Of a DNA stretch of 64,000 bases, positions 34,848 through 44,530 are shown in pieces. Both the position numbers and the translations under genes were made by a program. Below the pieces are notes generated by a model. That model was not told where the DNA came from, ran no database searches, and was given only the letters and a program-made list of their open reading frames with translations. The stretch lies in NCBI RefSeq assembly GCF_001713455.1, contig NZ_CP016464.1, positions 557,501 to 621,500 on the forward strand. The letters are read 5' to 3'. The DNA comes from Bosea sp. RAC05 (GTDB lineage Bacteria > Pseudomonadota > Alphaproteobacteria > Rhizobiales > Beijerinckiaceae). The number at the start of each line of letters is the position of its first letter. Position 1 is the first letter of the stretch.

Positions 34848-35696
34848 TTATTTCTCGGTTTCGACCAGGCCCTTCACGAAGAGCCTCTGCATGACGATGA
34901 CGACGAAGACCGGCGGCAGCATCGCCAGCATGGCGGTCGCCATGGCCAGCGGCCATTCGGTCAGCGCGTCGGAGGTGACGATCATCTTGCGGATCCCGAT
35001 GACGATGGTCTGCATCGAGTCCTTCGTGGTGATCAGCAGCGGCCAGAGATACTGGTTCCAGCCATAGATGAACTGGATCACGAACAGCGCCGCGATCGTG
35101 GTGATCGAGAGTGGGATGACCGTGTCTTTGAAGAAGCGGAACGGCCCGGCACCGTCGATGCGCGACGCTTCCAGCAGTTCGTCGGGGATCGTCATGAAGA
35201 ACTGGCGAAACAGCAGCGTGCCGGTGGCCGAGGCGATCAGCGGGACCGCGAGGCCCTGATAGGTGTCGAGCATGTTCAGGTCGGAGACGACCTTGAAGGT
35301 CGGGAAGATCCGCACCTCCACGGGCAGCATTAGCGTGACGAAGATGATCCAGAAGGCCGCCATCCGGAAGGGGAAGCGGTAGTAGACCACCGCATAGGCC
35401 GACAGCACCGAGATCACGATCTTCCCGAGCGCGATCGCCAGCGCCATCACGAAGGAGTTCAGCATCATGCTGGCGACGGGTTCGCGGGTCGACCCGGACG
35501 TGCCGACGAACAGGATCCGGTAGTAGTTGTCGAACAGATAGGGCCCCGGATAGAGCGGCAGCTGGCCGTTGATGATCGTCGCATTGTCCCAGCTCGAGGC
35601 GACGAAGGTCAGCCACACCGGGAAGGCGACGATCAGCACGCCGATCGACAGGATGACATAGGCGATTGCATCGCCCAGGCGGCGGTCCTCGACCAT
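34848..35696 (-). CDS. ugpE: sn-Glycerol-3-phosphate ABC transporter permease UgpE
   Basis: A 282-residue CUT1-family permease with six membrane helices and the EAA loop ([25 protein letters not shown]). The length equals that of E. coli UgpE. Its ATG shares one base with the ugpA stop (TGATG), so translation is coupled. The downstream neighbour is ugpC. The distinctive start [27 protein letters not shown] supports UgpE rather than a general sugar permease. Confidence 0.93.
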   Translation of the reverse strand: MVEDRRLGDAIAYVILSIGVLIVAFPVWLTFVASSWDNATIINGQLPLYPGPYLFDNYYRILFVGTSGSTREPVASMMLNSFVMALAIALGKIVISVLSAYAVVYYRFPFRMAAFWIIFVTLMLPVEVRIFPTFKVVSDLNMLDTYQGLAVPLIASATGTLLFRQFFMTIPDELLEASRIDGAGPFRFFKDTVIPLSITTIAALFVIQFIYGWNQYLWPLLITTKDSMQTIVIGIRKMIVTSDALTEWPLAMATAMLAMLPPVFVVIVMQRLFVKGLVETEK

Positions 35697-36577
35697 CAGT
35701 AGCTCACCTTGCGCTCGATGAACTTGAACTGCACCGCGGTCATCGCGATCACCATGACCAGCAGGACGACCGACTGCGCCGCCGAGCCGCCCAGATCCGA
35801 GCCGCCCTTGCCGTCCGAATAGACCTTGTAGACCAGGGTCTCGGTCGCGCCCGAAGGCCCGCCGCCGGTGACCGTGTCGATGATGCCGAAGGTGTCGAAG
35901 AACACGTAGACGATGTTGACCACGAGCAGGAAGAAGGTCGTCGGCGAGAGCAGCGGGAACACGATCGTCCAGAAGCGCCGCATCGGCCGCGCCCCGTCGA
36001 TCACGGCGGCTTCGATCACGCTCTTGGGGATCGACTGCAGCCCCGCCAGGAAGAACAGGAAATTGTAGCTGATCTGCTTCCAGGTCGCGGCCAGGATCAC
36101 CAACGCCATCGCATGATTGCCGTCGAGCCGCGGGTTCCACGCGATCCCGAGCGACTGCAGGCCCCGCGCCAGCATGCCCAGCGACGGATCGAACATGAAC
36201 AGCCAGAGCACGCCCGCAATCGCCGGCGCGACCGCATAGGGCCAGATCAGCAAGGTCTTGTAGACCTCGGCGCCGCGCAGCTGCCGATCGGCCATCACCG
36301 CAAACAGCAGCGCGATCGACAAAGACAGGATGCAGACGAAGGTCGAGAAGATCGCCGTGTTGACGAGGGCCTTGTAGTAGCCGGGGTTCGAAAACAGCGT
36401 GACGTAATTCTCGAACCAGACGAAGTCGGTCGAGATGCCGAAGGCGTCCTGCAGCAGGAAGCTCTGCCAGACCGCCTGGCTCGCGGGCCAGTAGAAGAAG
36501 ACGAGCGTGATCGCCAGCTGCGGCAGGAGCAGCAGAGCCGGCACCGTCAGCCCGCTGAAATAGGCGTTCTTCTGCAT
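35696..36577 (-). CDS. ugpA: sn-Glycerol-3-phosphate ABC transporter permease UgpA
   Basis: A 293-residue inner-membrane permease with six helices and the EAA loop ([26 protein letters not shown]). The N terminus ([32 protein letters not shown]) closely follows the UgpA pattern. It is separated from ugpB by 63 bases that hold a strong hairpin, and it overlaps ugpE by one base. Confidence 0.94.
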   Translation of the reverse strand: MQKNAYFSGLTVPALLLLPQLAITLVFFYWPASQAVWQSFLLQDAFGISTDFVWFENYVTLFSNPGYYKALVNTAIFSTFVCILSLSIALLFAVMADRQLRGAEVYKTLLIWPYAVAPAIAGVLWLFMFDPSLGMLARGLQSLGIAWNPRLDGNHAMALVILAATWKQISYNFLFFLAGLQSIPKSVIEAAVIDGARPMRRFWTIVFPLLSPTTFFLLVVNIVYVFFDTFGIIDTVTGGGPSGATETLVYKVYSDGKGGSDLGGSAAQSVVLLVMVIAMTAVQFKFIERKVSY

Positions 36578-36594
36578 GGCATATCCGAAACGAA

Positions 36595-36620
36595 CCGCCG
36601 CCCCGGGACGGGGGCGGCGG
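36595..36620 (-). promoter_or_regulatory. Intercistronic hairpin between ugpB and ugpA
   Basis: A perfect 10-bp stem (CCGCCGCCCC/GGGGCGGCGG) with a six-base loop lies 20 bases after the ugpB stop. By analogy with malE-malF, such structures protect the binding-protein mRNA and keep ugpB expression above that of the permeases. Confidence 0.6.
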
Positions 36621-36640
36621 TGATGGTGGTGGGAAACGGA

Positions 36641-37963
36641 TTAGCGACCGGCCGTCCGCTCGAACTGGCGCAGCGTCTGGTTGCCACGCTCGGTGGCGGC
36701 GTCGAGCGCGGCCTTCGGGGTCTTCTGGCCGTTCAGGGCCGCCTCGAATTCCTCGGCCCAGATGTCGCGGATCTGCACCAGGCTGCCGAAGCGCACGCCG
36801 CGCGAATTGTCCGTCGGCGCCTTGTTGTTGAGCGAGAGCAGCGGGGTCTCGAGGAACGGCTTGTCCTTGTAGAAGCCCGACGCCTTGACCTTCTCGTAAG
36901 CGGCCTTGGTGATCGGCAGATAGCCGGACTCGGTGTGCAGCTTCACCTGACGGTCGACATCCGACAGGAAGGTGAAGAACTTGGCCACGCCCTTGTATTC
37001 GTCGGCCTTCTTGCCGCCCATCACCCACAGCGAGGCGCCGCCGATGATCGAGTTCTGCGGCGCGCCGGCCACGTCGGGGTAGTACGGCATCGGCGCATTC
37101 GCCCAATCGAACTTGGCGTTGGCGCGGACATTGCCGAAGAAGGCCGAGGAGGTCAGGAAGATCGGGCATTCACCCGAGGTGAAGCGACCCTCGCCGGTGT
37201 TGGTGCGGCCGGAATAGTCATAGGTCTTGTCCTTCTGCATCTCGACCAGATTGGTCAGGTGCTTCAGGAAGACGCCCTTGTTGATCACGAACTCGGTGTC
37301 GAATCCGTCGAAGCCGTTGGACTTGGTTCCGACCGGCTCGTTGTGCCAGGCACCGAGCTGCTCGATGTTGACCCAGGTCACCCAGCCATTCGAGAAGCCG
37401 CACTTGTCGTAGCCGGCGGCCTTGAGCTTCTTGGCGGCGTCGAACACCTCGGGCCAGGTCTTGGGCGGCGCGTCAGCGTTGAGGCCGGCCTTCTTGAAGG
37501 CGTCCTTGTTGTACCACATCACCGTGGAGGACGAGTTGAAGGGGAACGACAGCATGTCGCCCTTGGTCGTCGAATAGTAGCCGGTGATGGCCGGCAGATA
37601 GCTCTTCGGATCGAATGTTTCGCCGGCTTCCTTCATCAGGTCCTGGACCGGCTTGATGGCGCCCTTGGCCGACATCATCGTCGCGGTGCCGACCTCGAAG
37701 ACCTGCATGATGTGCGGCGCATTGCCGGCGCGGAAGGCGGCGATGCCGGCGTTCAGCGTGTCGGCATAGGAGCCCTTATAGGCGGGGACGACCTTGAAGT
37801 CCTTCTGGGAGGCGTTGAATTCCTCGGCCAGCTTGACGACGACGTCGTTGTTGGCGCCGGTCATGGCGTGCCACCACTGGAGCTCGGTCTGCGCCAGCGC
37901 AGGCGCGGCGCCGCCCAGCACGAAAGCCGCGACGGACATCAGGATGCGTGATTTCACTGTCAT
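36641..37963 (-). CDS. ugpB: sn-Glycerol-3-phosphate-binding periplasmic protein
   Basis: A 440-residue secreted solute-binding protein (family 1/CUT1). The signal peptide spans about residues 1-24 (ALA-QT). Typical UgpB blocks are LQWWHAMTGANNDVV, VPAYKGSYADTLNAGIAAFRAGNAPHIMQVFEVGTATMM, PFNSSSTVMWYN and GGASLWVM. First gene of the ugp operon. GGGAGAAAGAG precedes the ATG. A likely Pho box lies about 85 bases upstream, so the operon is expected to be induced by phosphate starvation through PhoB. Confidence 0.95.
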   Translation of the reverse strand: MTVKSRILMSVAAFVLGGAAPALAQTELQWWHAMTGANNDVVVKLAEEFNASQKDFKVVPAYKGSYADTLNAGIAAFRAGNAPHIMQVFEVGTATMMSAKGAIKPVQDLMKEAGETFDPKSYLPAITGYYSTTKGDMLSFPFNSSSTVMWYNKDAFKKAGLNADAPPKTWPEVFDAAKKLKAAGYDKCGFSNGWVTWVNIEQLGAWHNEPVGTKSNGFDGFDTEFVINKGVFLKHLTNLVEMQKDKTYDYSGRTNTGEGRFTSGECPIFLTSSAFFGNVRANAKFDWANAPMPYYPDVAGAPQNSIIGGASLWVMGGKKADEYKGVAKFFTFLSDVDRQVKLHTESGYLPITKAAYEKVKASGFYKDKPFLETPLLSLNNKAPTDNSRGVRFGSLVQIRDIWAEEFEAALNGQKTPKAALDAATERGNQTLRQFERTAGR

Positions 37964-38047
37964 CTCTTTCTCCCTTCCGCCCTCGGTTCGCTTGGGCGGC
38001 TGTTCTTGTTGGTGCGCAAGCTAGCATGAAGGGCCGGCGACGTTTCA

Positions 38048-38065
38048 ATGACAAAATGATGACGG
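38048..38065 (-). promoter_or_regulatory. Pho box upstream of ugpBAEC
   Basis: On the minus strand CCGTCAT-CATT-TTGTCAT forms two direct 7-mers four bases apart; each differs at one base from the PhoB consensus CTGTCAT. Followed by TGAAAC and a possible -10 near 38023-38028. ugp operons are classical Pho regulon members. Confidence 0.65.
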
Positions 38066-38167
38066 ACGCAAGCCGCGGCGTCGCCCGCACCTGTGTGCAA
38101 GCCCTTGCGCAATCGTCCGGAAGGCGCTGTTCTCGCGTCCCCTGCCCGCCTTCGATGGATCATCGCC

Positions 38168-39346
38168 ATGCCGCGCCTGTCCCTGACGCCCGAACGGACC
38201 CTTCCCCAGGATGCACCGGCCGCGGCCCTGCTCGGGCGCATCTGGCGGCCTGATGTCGCAGGCCCCGCCATCGTCACCTTGCGCGACGGAATGGTCGTCG
38301 ACATCACCCGCGCTTTCCCGACCAGCCGGGACCTCTGCGAGACGCCCGATCCCGCAGCCGCGCTGCGGGCCGCTCCGGGCGAGCCGGTCGCGACGCTCGC
38401 CGACATCCTGGCGAACACGCCCGTCGACGACCGCGACCCCGCGCGGCCCTGGCTGCTCTCGCCGCTCGACCTGCAGGTGGTCAAGGCCGCCGGCGTCACC
38501 TTCGCCGTCTCGATGCTGGAACGCGTCATCGAGGAGAAGGCGCGTGGCAACCCCGCTGCCGCCGCCACGATCCGCGGCGAGATCGGCAAGCTGATCGGTG
38601 ATGATCTTTCGAAGCTGAAGCCCGGCTCGCCCGAGGCGATGCACCTCAAGGAGGTGCTGATCAGGCAGGGCGCCTGGAGCCAGTATCTGGAGGTCGGCAT
38701 CGGGCCCGATGCCGAGATCTTCACCAAGGCGCCGCCGATGTCCTCCGTCGGCACCGGCTTCGACGCAGGCCTGCACCCGTCCTCGACCTGGAACAATCCC
38801 GAGCCCGAGATCGTGCTCGTCGTCGCTTCCGACGGCCGCATCGTCGGCGCCACGCTCGGCAACGACGTCAATCTGCGCGATGTCGAGGGCCGCTCGGCGC
38901 TGCTGCTCGGCAAGGCGAAGGACAACAACGCGGCGGCCGCCGTCGGGCCCTTCATCCGCCTCTTCGACACGGGCTTCACGCTCGATCATGTGCGCAAGAC
39001 GACGGTGACGCTGACGGTCGAGGGCGAGGACGGCTTCACGCTCGAAGGCTCGTCCTCGATCGCGAAGATCAGCCGCGATCCCGCCGATCTCGCCGCCCAG
39101 ATGATCGGTCCCCATCACCAGTACCCCGACGGGGCGGCGCTCTATCTCGGCACCATGTTCGCGCCGATCAAGGATCGCGACACTGCCGGAGGCGGCTTCA
39201 CCCACAAGTATGGGGACATCGTCACCATCGCCGCGCCAGAGCTCGGGGCGCTGGTCAACCGCATGAAGCGCACCGACCATTGCGAGCCCTGGACCTTCGG
39301 CACGTCGCATCTGATGCGCAGCCTGGCCAAGCGCGGGCTGCTGTGA
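38168..39346 (+). CDS. FAH-family 2-keto-3-deoxy-sugar-acid dehydratase-like protein
   Basis: A 392-residue protein of the long FAH-superfamily branch that includes 2-keto-3-deoxy-D-xylonate/L-arabonate dehydratases. Family marks are GIGPDAEIFTKAPPMSSVGTG, the metal-ligand Glu residues in NNPEPEIVLVV, GNDVNLRDVEGRSALLLGKAKDNN and GGGFTHKYGDIVTI. The start ATG 38168 begins the conserved region. The stop overlaps the GTG of the following kinase gene (GTGA), so the three genes at 38168-41303 form one operon. A dehydration step on a 2-keto-3-deoxy acid is probable; the exact sugar acid is unknown. Confidence 0.75.
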   Translation: MPRLSLTPERTLPQDAPAAALLGRIWRPDVAGPAIVTLRDGMVVDITRAFPTSRDLCETPDPAAALRAAPGEPVATLADILANTPVDDRDPARPWLLSPLDLQVVKAAGVTFAVSMLERVIEEKARGNPAAAATIRGEIGKLIGDDLSKLKPGSPEAMHLKEVLIRQGAWSQYLEVGIGPDAEIFTKAPPMSSVGTGFDAGLHPSSTWNNPEPEIVLVVASDGRIVGATLGNDVNLRDVEGRSALLLGKAKDNNAAAAVGPFIRLFDTGFTLDHVRKTTVTLTVEGEDGFTLEGSSSIAKISRDPADLAAQMIGPHHQYPDGAALYLGTMFAPIKDRDTAGGGFTHKYGDIVTIAAPELGALVNRMKRTDHCEPWTFGTSHLMRSLAKRGLL

Positions 39347-40272
39347 GGCCAGGCGAGATCCTCGTCGTCGGCGAGGCGATCGGCGATTTCATCCCGCGTG
39401 ACCCAGAGGGTCTGCGCTACGAGGCCGTGCTCGGCGGCTCGGCCTTCAATGCGGCCCTCGCGCTCGCCCGTTTCGGGGCGAGGCCGGCCTATGCGGGCAC
39501 GCTCTCGACGGATGCCCTCGGCCGGCGCTTCCGCGCCGCGCTGGCGGCGGAGGGCATCGACAGGCGTTTCATCCAGGACAGCGCGCGCCCGACCGCCGTG
39601 GCGATCGTCTCGCCGCTGGGGCCGGACGGCACGCCGGAATTCGCGCTTCATCTCGACGGCACGGCCCATGCGGAGGCGGCCTGCACCCCGCGGGCGATGC
39701 CGCAGGGCGTGGTCCATCTCCATGCCTCCTCCTTCGGCGCCACAACCGGGCCCTCCGGCGAGGCCGCCGCGAGCCTGGCGGCGAGCGCCCGCGCCGCCGG
39801 CGCCACCGTCAGCTACGACATCAACATCCGCGCCGCCGCCCTGCCCGGACGGGAGCGGGCGCGTGACCTGATCGAAGCCCGCATCGGCCTCGCCGACATC
39901 GTCAAGGCCAGCCTCGACGATCTCGCCTGGCTCTATCCCGGGGAGCCGGTCGATGCTGTGGTTCCGCGCTGGCGGGGATGGGGCGCGTCGCTCGTGCTCA
40001 TCACGAGAGGCGCCGATGGCGCCACCTGTCACGGTCCGGGGGCCCCTCTCACCGCGGCCGCCGCCCCCGTCGCGGTGTCGGACACGATCGGGGCCGGCGA
40101 CACCTTCATCGGCGGCTTCGTCGCCGTGCTGGCGGCAAGGGGGCTGCTGGGGCGCGGCTTCGCCGGGGCCGGCCGCGACGATCTTCAGGCGGCGCTCGAC
40201 TTCGCCTGCGCAGTGGCGGCCGACAGTTGCACCCGCCCCGGCTGCGATCCGCCGCGCCGCATTGCCGTCTGA
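39343..40272 (+). CDS. PfkB-family carbohydrate kinase
   Basis: A 309-residue ribokinase-type sugar kinase. The N-terminal substrate region has GGSAFNAALALARFGA, and the C-terminal signature DTIGAGDTFIGGF contains the catalytic Asp and the anion hole. The GTG start overlaps the upstream stop by four bases and directly yields the PfkB start (RPGEILVVGEAIGDF). Paralogues phosphorylate fructose, 2-keto-3-deoxygluconate, ribose or nucleosides. With the neighbouring FAH-type dehydratase, a 2-keto-3-deoxy sugar acid or related ketose is a reasonable but unproven substrate. Confidence 0.85.
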   Translation: MRPGEILVVGEAIGDFIPRDPEGLRYEAVLGGSAFNAALALARFGARPAYAGTLSTDALGRRFRAALAAEGIDRRFIQDSARPTAVAIVSPLGPDGTPEFALHLDGTAHAEAACTPRAMPQGVVHLHASSFGATTGPSGEAAASLAASARAAGATVSYDINIRAAALPGRERARDLIEARIGLADIVKASLDDLAWLYPGEPVDAVVPRWRGWGASLVLITRGADGATCHGPGAPLTAAAAPVAVSDTIGAGDTFIGGFVAVLAARGLLGRGFAGAGRDDLQAALDFACAVAADSCTRPGCDPPRRIAV

Positions 40273-40283
40273 CGGGAGGTCCG

Positions 40284-41303
40284 ATGCAGATCCGCTATCT
40301 CGACTATCACACCTGCGGCGAGCCGGTCCGCATCGTCACGGGGGGCTACCCCCTGCTCAGGGGCGCGACGATCCTGGAGAAGCGCCGCGACGCGCGCGAG
40401 AACCACGACCATCTGCGCCGCGCCATGATGCTGGAACCGCGCGGCCACGCCGGGATGTATGGTGTCATCCCCGTCGCGGCTGCCCACCCGGAGGCCGCCT
40501 TCGGCGTGTTGTTCACCCACAACGAGGGCTACTCGACCATGTGCGGCCACGCGACCATCGCGCTCGGCCGCTACGCGATCGAGCATGGGCTGGTGCCGGC
40601 GGTCGAACCGGTGACGCGCTTCAGCATCGAGGCCCCCTGCGGCCTGCTGCGGCTCGAATGCGCGGTGCGCGGCGGCCGGGTGGAGAGCGTCGTCTTCGAG
40701 AGCGTGCCGGCCTTCGTCTTCGCCCGCGATCTCGTCGTCACGCTGCCGGGCTATGGCGAGGTCGTCACCGACATCGCCTATGGCGGCGCCTTCTACTGCA
40801 TCCTCCCGGCCTCGCGCTTTGGGCTCGACCTGTTCGAGACGTCGGTCGCCACCCTGACCGATGCGGCCGCCGCCCTCACCGACCATCTGCGCGCCAGCCT
40901 GCCGGTGACGCATCCAACCGAGCCCGATCTCGGCTTTCTCTACGGCACGATCATCACCGACGAGGCTCAAGCCGACGAGGAAAGCTTCAACCTCTGCATC
41001 TTTGCCGAGCGCCAGATCGACCGCTCCCCGACCGGCTCGGGCGTCACGGCGCGCATGGCGCTGGACCATGCCAAGGGCTTCGTCGAGACCGGCGCGACCC
41101 GCCGCTTCCGCAGCGTCACCGGCGGCACCTTCACCGGCCGCGTGGTCGGCCCTGTTGCGGGTTTCGCGGACGGGGCGGTCACCGTCGCGGTCGGCGGCAC
41201 CGGCCATTTCGCGGGCGAGGGGACCTTCACCATCGAGGCCGACGACCCGCTGGGTCACGGCTTCGCGCTGCCAGTGCGCTTCGCCGAGATCGCGCGCGGC
41301 TGA
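40284..41303 (+). CDS. Trans-3-hydroxy-L-proline dehydratase-like, proline racemase family
   Basis: A 339-residue enzyme of the proline racemase superfamily. The first catalytic Cys is C87 in STMCGHATIAL. The second catalytic position, Cys in racemases and epimerases (DRSPCGTG), is Thr here (T250, DRSPTGSGVTAR). That Cys/Thr pair is diagnostic of trans-3-hydroxy-L-proline dehydratases, which form delta-1-pyrroline-2-carboxylate. The GGGAGG site and ATG at 40284 lie 11 bases after the kinase stop. Association with a sugar-acid dehydratase and a PfkB kinase is not the usual hydroxyproline context, so the true substrate deserves testing. Confidence 0.82.
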   Translation: MQIRYLDYHTCGEPVRIVTGGYPLLRGATILEKRRDARENHDHLRRAMMLEPRGHAGMYGVIPVAAAHPEAAFGVLFTHNEGYSTMCGHATIALGRYAIEHGLVPAVEPVTRFSIEAPCGLLRLECAVRGGRVESVVFESVPAFVFARDLVVTLPGYGEVVTDIAYGGAFYCILPASRFGLDLFETSVATLTDAAAALTDHLRASLPVTHPTEPDLGFLYGTIITDEAQADEESFNLCIFAERQIDRSPTGSGVTARMALDHAKGFVETGATRRFRSVTGGTFTGRVVGPVAGFADGAVTVAVGGTGHFAGEGTFTIEADDPLGHGFALPVRFAEIARG

Positions 41304-41339
41304 CGACTTAGGATATGCCTTGGTCCGGCCGTCGCCCCC

Positions 41340-42344
41340 TCATCCGGTGGCGATCTGCCCGGCCTCCCAGCCGAGGATCGCGCGCTTGCGCGTCAGCCCC
41401 CAGTGATAGCCGGTCAGCGCGCCCGATTTCCCGATGACGCGATGGCACGGCACGACGAAGGAGATCGGGTTCTTGCCGACGGCCATGCCGACCGCCCGCG
41501 AGGCTGAGGGCTTGCCGATCCGGCTGGCGACGGCGCCATAGGTGGTGGCACGGCCGACCGGGATCTTCAGCAGCGTCTCCCAGACCCGGACCTCGAAATC
41601 CGTCCCGATCAGCACGACACGCAGCGGCGTGTCCGCGGACCACGCCTTCGGATCGAAGATGCGTGCGGCGTAAGGCGCCGTCGCCTGCGGGTCGAAATGG
41701 TACTCCGCATGCGGCCAGCGCCGCATCATGTCGGCCAGCGCCTCCGCCCGCCCGCCGACGACCTTGCCGCCGTCGAGCCCGTCCGAGACCCAGCCCAGCC
41801 CGGCCAGCCCGCGCGGCGTCGCGACGATGAGCGCCTCGCCGAACGGGGAGGGATGGAAGCCATAGGCGAGGGCGAGCCCGCCGCCGCCGGCCTTCCATTC
41901 GCCCGGCGACATCGCCTCATGGGTGACGAAGAGATCGTGTAGCCGCCCCGGCCCCGACAGCCCGACCTCGAGTGCCGTGTCGAGCACGCTGGCAGACGCG
42001 CCGAGCAGCCCCTTGGCATGGTCGAGCGTGATCGCCTGCAGGAAGGCCTTGGGTGTCAGCCCGCACCAGCGCCGGAACAGGTGGTGGATGTCGGTCGGCG
42101 TCGCACCGGCGGCTTCCGCGATCGCCTCGATCGACGGCTGGGCGCGCCAGTTCTCGGTGATATAGGCCAGCACGCGGCGCACCGTGTCGTAGTCGGACCC
42201 CGGCGCGAGCGAGGGGAACTCGGCCGCCGCCGGCATGGCCTCGGCTGCGCGCGCCAGAACCGCGTCGGAAAACCGGGTCGGCTTCATCGCGCCGAGCTTC
42301 TGCAGGGGAGCGTTCATCGCCGTCACCTTCGCGTCATCGATCAT
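41340..42344 (-). CDS. AraC-type regulator fused to O6-methylguanine-DNA methyltransferase (Ada-like)
   Basis: A 334-residue two-domain protein. Residues about 45-145 are an AraC-type HTH (RVLAYITENWRAQPSIEAIAEAAGATPTDIHHLFRRWCGLTPKAFLQA). Residues about 165-330 are the methyltransferase with the acceptor Cys in FVVPCHRVIGKSGALTGYHWG and the Arg finger helix (ASRAVGMAVGKNP). The N-terminal Zn-Cys phosphotriester-repair domain of E. coli Ada is absent, so it can repair O6-alkylguanine but lacks the classical Ada switch. Start chosen at ATG 42344; CTAGTG ends seven bases before it and no ribosome-binding site is seen. Internal ATGs at residues 10 and 20 are possible. Confidence 0.9.
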   Translation of the reverse strand: MIDDAKVTAMNAPLQKLGAMKPTRFSDAVLARAAEAMPAAAEFPSLAPGSDYDTVRRVLAYITENWRAQPSIEAIAEAAGATPTDIHHLFRRWCGLTPKAFLQAITLDHAKGLLGASASVLDTALEVGLSGPGRLHDLFVTHEAMSPGEWKAGGGGLALAYGFHPSPFGEALIVATPRGLAGLGWVSDGLDGGKVVGGRAEALADMMRRWPHAEYHFDPQATAPYAARIFDPKAWSADTPLRVVLIGTDFEVRVWETLLKIPVGRATTYGAVASRIGKPSASRAVGMAVGKNPISFVVPCHRVIGKSGALTGYHWGLTRKRAILGWEAGQIATG

Positions 42345-42423
42345 GCGGCGACACTAGGGGCGCCCGAAGGCGCGCTCCACCCGAAAGCTGGCAGGGCGAG
42401 CAGCCCGCGAAACGCTTCCGACA

Positions 42424-43250
<827 letters not shown>

Positions 43251-43254
43251 ACCG

Positions 43255-43800
43255 CTATTGTGGCAGGCGCTCGTAATCCGGCCCGCGCCGCGCCGTCGCC
43301 AGAGCCCGTCCGAGCGCGTCGGCAAAGCCTTCGCGTTCGCCCGGCGACAAAGCGGCTGCGACGGCGACGCGCCGTCCGCGCGAAACGAGGTCGAGCCCGA
43401 GCAGGCCGTAATCCTCGTCGGTCTGGCGCTCCAGCTTGGTCCAGGCCGGGTTCGAGCGCCAGACGGCCTCCTGGCCCTGATGCGAGACTTTCCGCAGCCG
43501 CACCTCGAGCGGCGTCACGACGACGCGCTCGAAGGCGCGCGCATGCCGGAAATTCACCTGAAAGGCGATAAAGAGCGCGACGACATCGAGCCCCATGAAG
43601 CCGGCCACCGGCCAGGCGCCGAGCACCATGAAGGGGATCGAGGAGGCGATGGCGGCGAGGCAGACCAGCGTCATCACGATTCGGAAGGCGTTGCGGTCGA
43701 GCGAGCGGTGCGGCGTGATGGTGGCGTCGAACACAGGCCGCTCGGCCAGAGCCGAAGCCTGATCATCCGCTGCGGTGGCAGGGCGCTTGCCGAGGTCCAT
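43255..43800 (-). CDS. DUF2244-family membrane protein
   Basis: A 181-residue protein with two adjacent membrane helices (about residues 40-82: RIVMTLVCLAAIASSIPFMVLGAWPVAGFMGLDVVALFIAF) and a soluble C-terminal domain (FERVVVTPLEVRLRKVSHQG...). This matches the DUF2244 family of alphaproteobacterial integral membrane proteins; their function is unknown. It is divergent from nth with only 20 bases between the starts, a pairing often seen in this group. Confidence 0.85.
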   Translation of the reverse strand: MDLGKRPATAADDQASALAERPVFDATITPHRSLDRNAFRIVMTLVCLAAIASSIPFMVLGAWPVAGFMGLDVVALFIAFQVNFRHARAFERVVVTPLEVRLRKVSHQGQEAVWRSNPAWTKLERQTDEDYGLLGLDLVSRGRRVAVAAALSPGEREGFADALGRALATARRGPDYERLPQ

Positions 43801-43814
43801 GACGTGATTATAAC
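43787..43814 (+). promoter_or_regulatory. Putative leaderless promoter of nth
   Basis: TTGCCG (43787-43792) and TATAAC (43809-43814) are 16 bases apart; the -10 box ends six bases before the ATG at 43821, and no ribosome-binding site precedes it. The promoter overlaps the start of the divergent DUF2244 gene. Confidence 0.55.
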
Positions 43815-43820
43815 GCCCCG

Positions 43821-44522
43821 ATGATGCAGGAGAACAGGGCCAAGCGCCGCGCCCCCGCCGCGCCGCGGATCACGAAGCCGCGCGCCCGGAGCGCCGCCGG
43901 CGTGCGCGAGATCTTCGCGCGTTTCGAGGCCGCCAATCCCGAGCCCAAGGGCGAGCTCGACTACGTCAACGCCTTCACCCTGCTGGTCGCGGTCGTGCTC
44001 TCGGCGCAGGCGACCGATGTCGGCGTCAACAAGGCGACGCGCAAGCTGTTTGCGATCGCCGACACGCCGCAGAAGATGCTGGCGCTGGGCGAGGATGTGG
44101 TGCGCGACCATGTGCGGACGATCGGCCTCTTCCGCACCAAGGCGAAGAACGTCATCGCGCTCTGCGAGAAGCTGATCGCGGAGTTCGGTGGCGAGGTGCC
44201 GACGACGCGCGAGGCGTTGGAGAGCCTGCCGGGCGTCGGCCGCAAGACGGCCAATGTCGTGCTCAACATCGCCTTCGGCGCGATCACCCACGCCGTCGAC
44301 ACCCATGTCTTCCGCGTCGCCAACCGGCTGCGGATCGCGCCGGGCAAGAACGTGCTGCAGGTCGAGATGGGGCTGGAGAAGGCGGTGCCGGCGGCATTCG
44401 GCCGCCATGCCCATCACTGGCTCATCCTTCACGGCCGCTACACCTGCAAGGCCCAGCGCCCCGAATGTGGCCGCTGCCTCCTCAACGATCTCTGCGACTC
44501 CCCCGACAAGAGGGTCGGCTGA
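43821..44522 (+). CDS. nth: Endonuclease III
   Basis: A 233-residue DNA glycosylase/AP lyase that removes oxidised pyrimidines. The helix-hairpin-helix with the catalytic Lys (K142, LPGVGRKTA), the catalytic Asp (D160, AVDTHVFRV) and the [4Fe-4S] cluster ligands Cys209, Cys216, Cys219 and Cys225 (C-x6-C-x2-C-x5-C) are all present. The first ~28 residues are a basic extension (Arg/Lys/Ala/Pro) absent from the E. coli enzyme. Two adjacent ATGs are possible starts. Confidence 0.96.
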   Translation: MMQENRAKRRAPAAPRITKPRARSAAGVREIFARFEAANPEPKGELDYVNAFTLLVAVVLSAQATDVGVNKATRKLFAIADTPQKMLALGEDVVRDHVRTIGLFRTKAKNVIALCEKLIAEFGGEVPTTREALESLPGVGRKTANVVLNIAFGAITHAVDTHVFRVANRLRIAPGKNVLQVEMGLEKAVPAAFGRHAHHWLILHGRYTCKAQRPECGRCLLNDLCDSPDKRVG

Positions 44523-44530
44523 TCGGCCAC

